Of a DNA stretch of 52,242 nucleotides, positions 43,942 to 51,894 are shown piece after piece; the stretch's first letter is position 1, and each line of letters begins with the position of its first letter. The notes beneath the pieces are model-generated. The model saw nothing but the letters and a program-made list of their open reading frames with translations. It had not been told where the DNA came from and made no database searches. Source of the DNA: Acidobacteriia bacterium UBA6623 (lineage in GTDB: Bacteria > Acidobacteriota > Terriglobia > Bryobacterales > UBA6623); NCBI GenBank assembly GCA_002433055.1, contig DJHJ01000003.1:11710-63951 (forward strand), read 5' to 3'. A program made the position numbers and the translations under genes.

Positions 43942-44844
43942 ATGGGCCACACAATGGTTTCTTTAGATCACATTGGCATTGGCATTCTAGGTACTGGACG
44001 CATTGCAAAGACACTCGGACGCGCACTAGCGGATGCCGGTGAGACTGTTGTTGCAATCGCAGGGCGTGATATTAAACGAACTCAGGCTGCTGCTGCCTTT
44101 GTCTCGGATGAGGTGGTAGTTGTTGCACAGAGTGAGTTGCCTAAGCATGCCAACCGCATTCTAATTGCTATTCCAGATTGTGCAATTGATACAGCAGCGG
44201 CCGTTTTGGCCGACAGTGGCATGCAAGATGGTATCGTACTTCACACCTGTGGAGCTTTAGGTCCAGAAGCATTGCATTGTCTTACTGACAAAGGTGTTGC
44301 CTGCGGAGTATTTCATCCGCTACAAACCGTGCCATCTGCGGAGGTGGGCATTACATCATTGACAGGTATCACTTATGGTATTGCGGGTTCTCCAGCCGCA
44401 CAAGCCTGGGCGGGGGACTTAGCCAAAAAACTAGCAGGTCAGGCGCTTGTGATTCCAACGGGAGCAACCACTTTGTACCACATTGCTGCAGTCATGGCTT
44501 CCAATGCGGTTGTTGGAGTCATTGACATGGCCCGCGCTTTACTGGAGGTGTCCGGTATTGAACGGGATCGTGCGTTACCAGCACTTCAGATCCTTGCCGA
44601 AACGTCGGTTCGTAATGCTGCCTCTCTCGGCACAGAAAATGCGCTAACTGGCCCCATTGAGAGGGGTGATGTGAACACCATCGAATCTCATCTTCGAGCA
44701 CTTGAAGATGTTCCTGGCAACTTTACCGAACTCTATCTCGCCGTGAGTCATCAATTGCTGAACATTGCCCGACTGCGTGGACTAAGTGGAACTGTGGTGT
44801 CAGAATTAGAGACAATATTGATGGATAGTAAACCTGATGAGTGA
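43942..44844 (+). CDS. Rossmann-like plus DUF2520 oxidoreductase, candidate ketopantoate reductase
   Basis: 300-residue NAD(P)-binding protein: Rossmann domain with GILGTGRIAKTLGRALADAG (GxGxxA/G-type loop) and IAIPDCAID, the middle LHTCGALGPEAL and VFHPLQTVP segments, and the all-helical C-terminal DUF2520 domain (HIAAVMASNAVVGVIDMARALLE, TGPIERGDVNTIESHLRAL). It overlaps panB by 8 bases and panB overlaps panC by 4, so the three are translationally coupled. PanB makes ketopantoate and PanC uses pantoate; the missing reduction step between them is the natural job for this protein. From memory, the Francisella PanG ketopantoate reductase is of a related non-PanE type, but I cannot check this here. 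Confidence 0.85.
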   Translation: MGHTMVSLDHIGIGILGTGRIAKTLGRALADAGETVVAIAGRDIKRTQAAAAFVSDEVVVVAQSELPKHANRILIAIPDCAIDTAAAVLADSGMQDGIVLHTCGALGPEALHCLTDKGVACGVFHPLQTVPSAEVGITSLTGITYGIAGSPAAQAWAGDLAKKLAGQALVIPTGATTLYHIAAVMASNAVVGVIDMARALLEVSGIERDRALPALQILAETSVRNAASLGTENALTGPIERGDVNTIESHLRALEDVPGNFTELYLAVSHQLLNIARLRGLSGTVVSELETILMDSKPDE

Positions 44845-45673
44845 ACTAAAGAAGATTCGTGTCCCTGATCTCAAGAAGATGAAGCAGCATGGCGATAAGA
44901 TTGTCATGTTGACGGCTTATGATGCCACCATGGCTCGGTTAATTGATCAGGCTGGAGTAGATGTATTACTAGTTGGGGATTCTCTCGGCATGGTCATCTT
45001 GGGACATAAAACCACGGTTCCAGTGACACTTGAAGATATTTTGTACCATACCAAGGCTGTAGCCCGTGGTGCTAATCGATCACTGGTTGTTGCTGATATG
45101 CCCTTCATGACGTATCAAATCAGCATTGAGGAGACGTTAAGAAATGCCACCAGGCTCATCCAAGAAGGTGGGGCTTCGGCAGTTAAAATTGAGGGCGGAC
45201 GGATGGTCACGGAAGCGGTTCGACGATTGGTGGATGCTGGTATTCCCGTGATGGGACATTTGGGTCTTCAACCGCAGTCCATCCATAAGCTTGGTGCCTT
45301 TCGCAAACAGGCTAAGACTGGGGACGCCGCAGAGAACTTATTCGAAGATGCTCATGCGCTGGAAAAATCTGGAGCTTTTGCGCTTGTGCTCGAAGCCATT
45401 CCAAAAGAGGTCGCCCGTGAAGCTACTAGTCGACTTCGCATCCCAACGATCGGTATCGGAGCAGGTCCTCACTGTGATGGGCAGGTTCTTGTCAGCTATG
45501 ATGCCCTGGGTATTTACGACGAGTTTGTACCGACGTTTGTTAAGCAGTATGCTCACCTTGGACGTGATATCAGGGCCGCTGTTGCCAACTATGCGGAAGA
45601 TATTCGTAAGGGGCGCTTCCCCGAACAAAACAAACCAATTCCCATTTCTGCCAGTAAGCGCCTCGATGCATGA
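44837..45673 (+). CDS. panB: 3-methyl-2-oxobutanoate hydroxymethyltransferase (ketopantoate synthase)
   Basis: 278-residue cytosolic enzyme that adds a hydroxymethyl group from 5,10-methylene-tetrahydrofolate to alpha-ketoisovalerate, the first committed pantothenate/CoA step. Family blocks: MLTAYDATMARLIDQAGVDVLLVGDSLGMV (metal-binding D and S), AVKIEGGRM, GHLGLQPQSIHKLGAF and GIGAGPHCDGQVLV. Length is typical. It overlaps the upstream DUF2520 gene by 8 bases and the downstream panC by 4 bases (ATGA), indicating one operon. Confidence 0.97.
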   Translation: MSELKKIRVPDLKKMKQHGDKIVMLTAYDATMARLIDQAGVDVLLVGDSLGMVILGHKTTVPVTLEDILYHTKAVARGANRSLVVADMPFMTYQISIEETLRNATRLIQEGGASAVKIEGGRMVTEAVRRLVDAGIPVMGHLGLQPQSIHKLGAFRKQAKTGDAAENLFEDAHALEKSGAFALVLEAIPKEVAREATSRLRIPTIGIGAGPHCDGQVLVSYDALGIYDEFVPTFVKQYAHLGRDIRAAVANYAEDIRKGRFPEQNKPIPISASKRLDA

Positions 45674-46533
45674 GTGTTCAAGTTATCGATACAATTGACG
45701 AGCTTCAGGCACGGGTTGCGTCCACGCGCTTTCTGGAAAAAGTAGTTGGGTTAGTTCCGACCATGGGTGCTTTACACGCAGGCCATGTCGGTCTCATTGA
45801 CCGAGCGGTGGACGATTGTGACCTGGTGATTGTCAGCCTTTTTATAAATCCAACTCAATTTAATCAACAGGACGATTTTGATCGCTACCCCAGGATTATC
45901 GAAGATGATCTTGCTGTGTGTGAGAAGTGTGGTGTAGACATACTGTTCGCGCCAGCAACTGAGGAAATGTACACGGGGCAAGAGTGCACTACTGTTGATG
46001 TTACAAACCTAACTGATCATCTTTGTGGGCCCGAACGCCCAGGACATTTTCGAGGTGTTGCAACTGTAGTGGTGAAGTTGCTCAATATCTCCAGAGCCGA
46101 TCGTGCATATTTTGGTGAGAAAGATGCACAGCAATTAGCCGTTATCAAACGTGCGGTCGAAGATCTCAATATTCCTACGGAGATTGTCCCAGTGCCGACT
46201 GTTCGTGAAGATGACGGACTGGCCTGCAGCTCTCGCAACCAACATCTCACTGTTGAAGATCGAAAGAATGCGACGATGCTATATAGGGCACTTGTAGCCG
46301 CTAAAGATGCAATTGCAATGGGAGAACAAAATACTGAAGTGGTGACTCGTATTGCTTGTGAGTATTTCAAAAATCAACCTCGTACACGAGTTGAGTACTT
46401 CGAAATTGTCGATCCAAGTGATATGCAGCCCCTCAAAGTGATTCAAGGTCCCGTCTGTGTTGCGACTGCAGTGTGGATAGGGCAAACTCGCCTAATTGAC
46501 AACATTCTTTGTTGTCCCGATAAGCGAGATTAA
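45670..46533 (+). CDS. panC: Pantoate--beta-alanine ligase (pantothenate synthetase)
   Basis: 287-residue ATP-dependent ligase joining pantoate and beta-alanine through a pantoyl-adenylate. Class I nucleotidyltransferase motif HxGH is in PTMGALHAGHVGLIDRA. Substrate contacts lie in SLFINPTQFNQQDDFDRYPR, GPERPGHFRGVATVVVKL and YFGEKDAQQLAVIKR; the KMSKS-like loop is in SSRNQHL. The start ATG overlaps the panB stop. No panD (aspartate decarboxylase for beta-alanine) is in the window. A terminator-like hairpin follows 57 bases after the stop. Confidence 0.97.
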   Translation: MSVQVIDTIDELQARVASTRFLEKVVGLVPTMGALHAGHVGLIDRAVDDCDLVIVSLFINPTQFNQQDDFDRYPRIIEDDLAVCEKCGVDILFAPATEEMYTGQECTTVDVTNLTDHLCGPERPGHFRGVATVVVKLLNISRADRAYFGEKDAQQLAVIKRAVEDLNIPTEIVPVPTVREDDGLACSSRNQHLTVEDRKNATMLYRALVAAKDAIAMGEQNTEVVTRIACEYFKNQPRTRVEYFEIVDPSDMQPLKVIQGPVCVATAVWIGQTRLIDNILCCPDKRD

Positions 46534-46590
46534 ACGAACACAGTCGATTCACTGATCCTCAGCTTGAACCAACGAAAACCTTTTGTCAGC

Positions 46591-46617
46591 CTGAGATCAT
46601 TGCTCAGATTGATTTTT
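46591..46617 (+). terminator. Probable intrinsic terminator after panC
   Basis: Arms CTGAG/CTCAG, 7-base loop, followed by ATTGATTTTT. It is short but correctly placed after the pan operon. Confidence 0.5.
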
Positions 46618-46651
46618 AAGCAGGTACGGCGAGTGTTGTTTGATAGCTCTA

Positions 46652-46678
46652 TTGAATCTTACTGGTACGTGTTATGAT
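46652..46678 (+). promoter_or_regulatory. Weak candidate promoter of the aldo/keto reductase gene
   Basis: TTGAAT and TATGAT with a 15-base spacer, 45 bases before the ATG at 46724, which has AGGAG 5 bases upstream. The short spacer lowers confidence. Confidence 0.3.
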
Positions 46679-46723
46679 GCCTCTAGCAAAGATTGAGCAG
46701 TTCTATTTTATTTAGGAGCAATC

Positions 46724-47689
46724 ATGAAACGTCGTCATTTTGTGGGGGGCACACTTGCCGGATTGACTACGGCTGCACTACCGGCGCCAGGCGCGAAATT
46801 AAAGTCCGGAGACATACCAAAACGTGTCTTTGGTAAGACCGGGGAAGAGCTCACGATTATTGGCCAAGCGGGTGGTCGTTTTCCTTTAAACACTTTTGAA
46901 GAAGCCAAGGCTATTACACGTCGAGCTTATGACCTGGGCATCAATTACTTTGATAATGCGCATAGCTATTGGGACGGACGCTCTGAGGAAGTTTTCGGAG
47001 CTGTCTTACCAGAGGTTCGCAATGACGTCTTCATTACTACCAAGTCAACCGATCGCACACGCAAAGGGGCAGAGGCCGAACTGCATCTATCTCTTAAGCG
47101 CATGAGAACCGACTATGTGGACTTATGGCAGATTCACTCGGTCAACGCTGATGAAGATCTCGAGAGGATCTTTGCTCCTGATGGAGCCATAGAGGCTTTC
47201 ATAGCTGCAAAAAAGGCTGGGAAATGCCGTTTTATTGGATTTACTGGACATCATGATCCGGCTGCTCATTTGAAGATGATGGAACTTTACGATGGCTATG
47301 ACACAATTCTGATACCACTCAATCCGGCCGATCCCTCTTATCTTAGTTTTGAGGAACAGGTTCTACCGAAGGCGGTGCAACTGGGATTAGGTATACAGGG
47401 CATGAAAAGTACTGCCAATGCGAAACTATTGCAGATGTTTAACGCGAAAAAATGTATCCAGTATGTATTGAGCCTTCCAATTCACTGTCTCGCAGTGGGA
47501 TGTACGACACTTGGACAAATTGAAGATGATGCACGTTTCGTAGAAGAGTTCAAACCACTCGCTGCCGATGAGATGGCGCTGATGCGGACCATGGCTCAGA
47601 CACTTGCCGGGCCAAGGCTGGAAGACTGGAAGCGTGACGTGCTAACGGCTTCCAACGGAGGACGCACCTGGGATTATCTGGGTGCATAA
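46724..47689 (+). CDS. Exported aldo/keto reductase
   Basis: 321-residue NAD(P)H-dependent oxidoreductase with a TIM-barrel AKR fold and a twin-arginine-like leader (MKRRHFVGGTLAGLTTAALPAPG). The catalytic tetrad is visible: D and Y in NYFDNAHSYWDGRSEE, K in VFITTKSTDRT and H in DLWQIHSVN. C-terminal residues lack the usual strong NADPH-binding cluster but keep AVGCTTLGQIEDDARFV. Export of an AKR implies a cofactor preloaded before Tat transport, or a different role. A promoter-like sequence and AGGAG site precede it; a strong hairpin terminator follows. The substrate is unknown. Confidence 0.9.
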   Translation: MKRRHFVGGTLAGLTTAALPAPGAKLKSGDIPKRVFGKTGEELTIIGQAGGRFPLNTFEEAKAITRRAYDLGINYFDNAHSYWDGRSEEVFGAVLPEVRNDVFITTKSTDRTRKGAEAELHLSLKRMRTDYVDLWQIHSVNADEDLERIFAPDGAIEAFIAAKKAGKCRFIGFTGHHDPAAHLKMMELYDGYDTILIPLNPADPSYLSFEEQVLPKAVQLGLGIQGMKSTANAKLLQMFNAKKCIQYVLSLPIHCLAVGCTTLGQIEDDARFVEEFKPLAADEMALMRTMAQTLAGPRLEDWKRDVLTASNGGRTWDYLGA

Positions 47690-47720
47690 AACATGCTCGG
47701 CACACAGATTTCAGGACAAG

Positions 47721-47746
47721 CTCTCCTGGTATGGCGAGCAGGAGAG
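47721..47746 (+). terminator. Hairpin terminator between convergent AKR and DHS-like genes
   Basis: Perfect 8-bp arms CTCTCCTG/CAGGAGAG with a 10-base loop, 31 bases after the AKR stop, then TTAGTTAGG and five T. The T-run favours the plus-strand gene. Confidence 0.6.
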
Positions 47747-47750
47747 TTAG

Positions 47751-48797
47751 TTAGGTTTTTGGATGGATCTTAAGAGAGTGCCCCATGTCGAATTTTGGAG
47801 CCTTCCGGGTTTGAATTAGGTCAGTTTGTTCTGCCATAGCCGAGACTAATAACGGCATAGCGATCGTTGCATCGCAGTAGCAGTTGACCATTTCTGCTCC
47901 TTTGGCTAGCTTCCCCCAACTCTGCGACTCCTCGAAAGTACATCCTGATAAACCACCCCAGTGTGGGGCATCTGTGACCACCTGCACACCATAGCGATGA
48001 CCTGTCTTGTCCTTGTTCATCAGGATGGCAACAACCTCAGTCTGTTGGACGTAGTTCTTCGGTGTTCCACCGCCGAAATAGATCACACCTGTAGCTTTAG
48101 AGTCTGCGACTAGGTTGGTGATTTCCAATACATCTCCCATCATGTCAAACATCAGACGATTCTCACCACGATGTCGACTTTCAGCCACACCAATTCCGAT
48201 GGAACTATCACCGATAGCTGGACAGAATAAGGGCATATTCATTTTGGCGGCCATGCTAACGATGCCATGTTCATCGGCACCAGCTCCAACTTCTTTTCCT
48301 AGAAGGTATAGAAATTCGCGAGTCGTGTAGGGTCTAGACTGATCGAGTCGAGCAGCAAAACTGCCGATCCACAGATCGTGTTCACGAAAGCGTACTTCAT
48401 CTGCCAGAACATCGTACATACGATCGACCATATGGTCACCAAGATTTTCATCGTCCATGTCACTAGACCCTTGGTAGTGGTAAAAGCCTTTGGTTTCGTG
48501 AATGTCGTGAAAGAAGTTTGCGCCAGTTGATACCAAAACGTCAATCAGACGATTTTCGATCATAAAACGGACCAGTCGACGCATCCCTGCAGGGATCATT
48601 GCCCCAGACATTCCCATCAAGATAGTGCATTCGGGATCTGCAATCATAGATTTCCAGACTTCGAAGGCCCGGCCTAACTGTCGACCCTGGAAGCCAGTTT
48701 TGGCCATCTTTTCTAAAATGTGGGAGGTGTTTTTGATGCCTTCAATTTCAAATGGTTCGGTCGGTACACCAAGGATTTCTTCTTTGGAATGGTTCAT
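47751..48797 (-). CDS. Deoxyhypusine synthase-like protein
   Basis: 348-residue NAD-dependent enzyme of the deoxyhypusine synthase (DHS) family. In eukaryotes and archaea DHS moves the aminobutyl group of spermidine to eIF5A/aIF5A; bacteria lack that protein, and bacterial homologues are thought to act on small amines (for example making homospermidine or an agmatine derivative). Seen here: LMGMSGAMIPAGMRRLVRFMIE, VSTGANFFHDIHE, the GGGTPKNYVQQ NAD-site block and the active-site lysine K296 in EESQSWGKLAKGAE followed by YCDATIAMPLLV. The ATG at 48797 is preferred to a TTG two codons upstream. No other polyamine gene is adjacent. It is divergent from a sulfatase. Confidence 0.9.
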   Translation of the reverse strand: MNHSKEEILGVPTEPFEIEGIKNTSHILEKMAKTGFQGRQLGRAFEVWKSMIADPECTILMGMSGAMIPAGMRRLVRFMIENRLIDVLVSTGANFFHDIHETKGFYHYQGSSDMDDENLGDHMVDRMYDVLADEVRFREHDLWIGSFAARLDQSRPYTTREFLYLLGKEVGAGADEHGIVSMAAKMNMPLFCPAIGDSSIGIGVAESRHRGENRLMFDMMGDVLEITNLVADSKATGVIYFGGGTPKNYVQQTEVVAILMNKDKTGHRYGVQVVTDAPHWGGLSGCTFEESQSWGKLAKGAEMVNCYCDATIAMPLLVSAMAEQTDLIQTRKAPKFDMGHSLKIHPKT

Positions 48798-49014
48798 GGT
48801 CAACTGATCGAGTAGGTCACGTCCGGACAGCCAATAATTGACTAAGTGTTATAGAATCTGTGGTCCACATTGTGCCAAACTTCCAGCAATGTTCGACCGA
48901 CGAAACTTTTCAGCGTGCCTAATAAAAATATTTCCTCGGCTTATCATCATAGCCTGCTCGTCGGTTGTGGTCAGGAGGATACTCTATTCTTGCACGTCGC
49001 AACAAATACACCTC

Positions 49015-49020
49015 AGGAGA
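49015..49020 (+). promoter_or_regulatory. Shine-Dalgarno deciding the sulfatase start
   Basis: AGGAGA lies 8 bases before an in-frame TTG at 49028 and 17 bases before the ATG at 49037, favouring the TTG. Confidence 0.5.
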
Positions 49021-49027
49021 CATTCAG

Positions 49028-50398
49028 TTGGTTACGATGTACCAAGTGAGAGCGTTAATTTTGACATTGGTTCTGCCATTCGTTGTGGCACCATTGGTAT
49101 CTGGCGAACTTCAACCGAATATCATTTTGATTGTCGCCGATGATCTTGGGTTTGGTGATATAGGCCCTTATGGAAGCTCGTCCAACCGAACGCCACATCT
49201 TGACCGCTTAGCCCGTGAAGGATTGCGTTTTACAGATTTTCACTCCAATGGTCCGATGTGTACGCCGACACGTGTTGCGCTACTAACAGGACTTTACCAG
49301 CAGCGATTTGGTCGTATTTTCGAGTCAGCCTTAGGTGGTCGAAATCAGTATGATAACGGTCTTCCTTTGGCTGCAGAAACTATTGCAGAAGTTTTGCAGG
49401 AGTCTGGTTATACGACTGCCATGTACGGGAAATGGCATCTAGGATATCATCCACCCCTAATGCCTTTTCACCAAGGGTTTGACGATTTTCGTGGACTTGC
49501 AAGTGGTGGAGGGGATCATCACTCCCACATAGACCGTTCGGGGCGCAAGGATTGGTGGCACAACGATCGGATTGAGATGGAGAGTGGGTACGCGACTGAT
49601 TTGATTACAAAACATAGTGTGGACTTTATCGAGCACAGTGTTCGAGAAATAGGCCGACCATTTTTTCTTTACATACCTCATTTGGCAATTCACTTTCCGT
49701 GGCAAACGCCAGACGATTCTTCCTATCGCATCGAAGGTGGTGATTATTGGGACTTGAGTAAGCTCGGGCGTCACACGACAAAAAACATGGCGTCTAAGGT
49801 GAAGCGCATGGTCGAAGCGGTTGATAGTAGTCTGGGACGTATCTTGACAGCGTTGCATGAACAGAATATAGCCGAACAAACTCTGCTCATCTTTACATCT
49901 GACAACGGTGGATACATAACCTACCCAGGTGGATTTCACAATATCTCGAGCAACGGGCCACTACGTGGACAAAAGACTGATGTCTATGAAGGAGGACACC
50001 GTGTCCCAACTATTGCGTGGTGGCCAGGACGAATCAGGCCGGGAGTCTCAGATGAGATCACAATGTCATTTGATTTGTTTCCAACCTTTGCTGCAACGGC
50101 AGGGTTGGGTGCGGCTATTTCAAGCAAGCTCGATGGCGTTAATCTTTTACCGTTATTGCTCGAGGGTGCGCCGATTGCTGCACGAACTCTATTTTGGCGG
50201 ATGAGAGATCGCAGAGCCGTCCGTCAGGGTCGGTGGAAGTTGGTAGAGCAAGGACTAAGTGCCCCTCAGCTTTTTGATCTGTCTGTTGACATCAGTGAAG
50301 TAAACGATTTAGCAACTCAGAGGCCGAGACTGGTAAAAGATCTCCTCGCCAAGCTGGCTGCCTGGGAAAACGAGGTTGAACATTCTTCTGACAGGTGA
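49028..50398 (+). CDS. Exported Cys-type sulfatase
   Basis: 456-residue arylsulfatase-superfamily enzyme (sulfatase S1 type) hydrolysing sulfate esters, probably of polysaccharides, outside the cytoplasm. A Sec signal peptide (RALILTLVLPFVVAPLVSG) precedes PNIILIVADDLGFGDIGPYG (calcium-binding acids). The signature CxPxR is C78-T-P-T-R in GPMCTPTRVALLTG, where Cys becomes formylglycine; the second signature is YGKWHLGYHP and the metal-site acids are in IFTSDNGGY. No formylglycine-generating enzyme or anaerobic maturase is in the window. The start is a TTG at 49028 (ATG at 49037 is the alternative). It is convergent with the SDR gene, with an 18-base gap. Confidence 0.93.
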   Translation: MVTMYQVRALILTLVLPFVVAPLVSGELQPNIILIVADDLGFGDIGPYGSSSNRTPHLDRLAREGLRFTDFHSNGPMCTPTRVALLTGLYQQRFGRIFESALGGRNQYDNGLPLAAETIAEVLQESGYTTAMYGKWHLGYHPPLMPFHQGFDDFRGLASGGGDHHSHIDRSGRKDWWHNDRIEMESGYATDLITKHSVDFIEHSVREIGRPFFLYIPHLAIHFPWQTPDDSSYRIEGGDYWDLSKLGRHTTKNMASKVKRMVEAVDSSLGRILTALHEQNIAEQTLLIFTSDNGGYITYPGGFHNISSNGPLRGQKTDVYEGGHRVPTIAWWPGRIRPGVSDEITMSFDLFPTFAATAGLGAAISSKLDGVNLLPLLLEGAPIAARTLFWRMRDRRAVRQGRWKLVEQGLSAPQLFDLSVDISEVNDLATQRPRLVKDLLAKLAAWENEVEHSSDR

Positions 50399-50416
50399 TT
50401 ATTGAGAACGATTTGC

Positions 50417-51229
50417 CTAATTTCCAGTCGACCAGTCATTCCTGAACTCGGGATACAGTGTAAGCCCACCACACGCAAACAGAGTTTGGCCGGTAATGTA
50501 AGACGCGTCGTCTGATGCCAAAAATGCGAAGACAGAAGCCATTTCCTCGGGCAACCCAGCACGCCCCATGGGAATGTGTGATTCCACACCAGCTCGCTTG
50601 CCGGCATCATCTATCCAAGCGGCATTTATTGGCGTCTCAATTGCGCCAGGGCCAACAGCATTTACGCGAATGTTGCGGTCGGCATATTCTAAACCAAGAG
50701 ATTTTGTAAGATTTTCCATGCCACCCTTGCTGATCGAATAGCTCAGATAAGTTGGCTTGGGAATGATCTCGTGGACGCTCGAATTGTTCACAATTACTCC
50801 TCCACCTTCACGCGAAAGAAAGTGTGCAATTGCTTCGCGACAGCAGAGATAAGCACCACGAAGATTTACACCTGTGATTCGGTCAAAATCTTCTGATGGT
50901 AGTTCATGACTAGGACTTGACCACAGGATTCCCGCATTGTTGATGAGTACATCAAGGCGCCCGAATGCGTTAAGAGTTGACTGGAACATGTTCAGGATTT
51001 GGTCTTCATGACCAATATCTGCGCGAACGGTAATGTAGTCGGCGTCAGTATACCCTTGCAGTTCATGTGCTTTGTGTACTGCTGCTGCAGTTTTCTTGGC
51101 TTCGACTTCACTGCGGTTGTAGTTGATGGCGATGTTGGCACCCTCTTCGGCAAATCGAATGGCGCAAGCTCTTCCGATACCTGTTGAAGCACCGGTGACT
51201 AAAACGTTTCTGCCAACAAATCGACCCAT
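50417..51229 (-). CDS. SDR family oxidoreductase (glucose 1-dehydrogenase-like)
   Basis: 270-residue classical short-chain dehydrogenase/reductase. The cofactor loop is TGASTGIGRACAIRFAEEGANIAINYNRS, the Asn-Arg after the second strand suggesting NADP(H) preference. The catalytic set is N in NNAG, S in NNSSVHEIIPKP and Y-x3-K in YLSYSISKGGMENL. C-terminal residues GQTLFACGGLTLYPEF fit sugar (glucose 1-dehydrogenase-type) members. AGGAGG lies 8 bases before the ATG. It has no leader, so is cytosolic. The true substrate is unknown; a role in sugar oxidation is a family guess. Confidence 0.92.
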   Translation of the reverse strand: MGRFVGRNVLVTGASTGIGRACAIRFAEEGANIAINYNRSEVEAKKTAAAVHKAHELQGYTDADYITVRADIGHEDQILNMFQSTLNAFGRLDVLINNAGILWSSPSHELPSEDFDRITGVNLRGAYLCCREAIAHFLSREGGGVIVNNSSVHEIIPKPTYLSYSISKGGMENLTKSLGLEYADRNIRVNAVGPGAIETPINAAWIDDAGKRAGVESHIPMGRAGLPEEMASVFAFLASDDASYITGQTLFACGGLTLYPEFRNDWSTGN

Positions 51230-51531
51230 GTTAATTTCCTCCTAAGTTTCTAATCTGTATGACCGCTTTAACGATGCACCTGTCGTTTTAAAAAGATCAT
51301 CAGTCAAAATAGAAGTTATACCAGGATAGATGCTGGAAGGTCACACAAATATATCTGCTTATTTTGGTAGTCGACCCTTAACAACTGCAGAACTCTAGAG
51401 GACTAGCGATGTTCAACAAGTGAGTTCTCATAGATGGTGAATTTACAAACGTGGTAAAAATTAACTTCTTTGCGTGGTGCTACGACGAACACATCGCGAT
51501 GTCTTTACTGTGAAACAGAAAAGAGTATTTT

Positions 51532-51545
51532 TTACTGAACAGTAA
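51532..51545. promoter_or_regulatory. Dyad TTACTG-aa-CAGTAA
   Basis: Perfect 6-bp inverted repeat with a 2-base centre in the SDR/repeat-gene intergenic region. A half-site TTACTG also occurs at 51505-51510. The form suits a dimeric helix-turn-helix regulator. Confidence 0.4.
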
Positions 51546-51575
51546 CGTTTAGTTGGTTGTTATGTGTTGTGAAGT

Positions 51576-51594
51576 AACATGTGACTTACATGTT
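51576..51594. promoter_or_regulatory. Dyad AACATGT-gactt-ACATGTT
   Basis: Perfect 7-bp arms with a 5-base centre, 31 bases after the first dyad. It could be an operator or a cruciform/hairpin. Confidence 0.4.
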
Positions 51595-51739
51595 CACTAC
51601 GTTCATAATTAAAATCTCCTCGTACTCATAAAGCCAATGTTTTATAGGGGTGAAACGATTTTTTATGAAGGTTGAGTACTATCGTTGATGTATGTTTGGT
51701 TAAAATTTCCTAAAACAAGAATAAAAAAAATGTTTGGAG

Positions 51740-51768
51740 TTGACTGCGTAACGTGATACAACTAGGAA
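51740..51768 (+). promoter_or_regulatory. Weak candidate promoter of the lysine-rich repeat gene
   Basis: TTGACT and TAGGAA with a 17-base spacer, about 125 bases before the ATG. The -10 is poor, so this is tentative. Confidence 0.25.
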
Positions 51769-51894
51769 AAGTTCAGCAGGAGCGTGCGAGAAGAGTTTCG
51801 TGGCTGCAGTTGTGGCCAAAGACCGGATTGGTCGCTTCCCGGGCGCAGTGTTCTATCAAGAACGTTTATTCCATAACAGTGAGGTGATCTCGAC

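Larger units (their letters stand above)
51230..51894. other. 665-base AT-rich intergenic region
   Basis: No convincing gene lies here on either strand. It separates a minus-strand SDR gene from the plus-strand lysine-rich repeat gene, so it should hold both promoters. Visible elements are the dyads at 51532-51545 and 51576-51594, a weak promoter-like pair at 51740-51768, and the ribosome site at 51881-51887. No tRNA or known riboswitch was recognised. Confidence 0.6.

Noticed and set aside
49457..49939. 160-residue minus-strand frame inside the sulfatase gene
   Set aside because: It lies wholly within the sulfatase reading frame, has no ribosome site or family motifs, and covers the conserved sulfatase core on the other strand.
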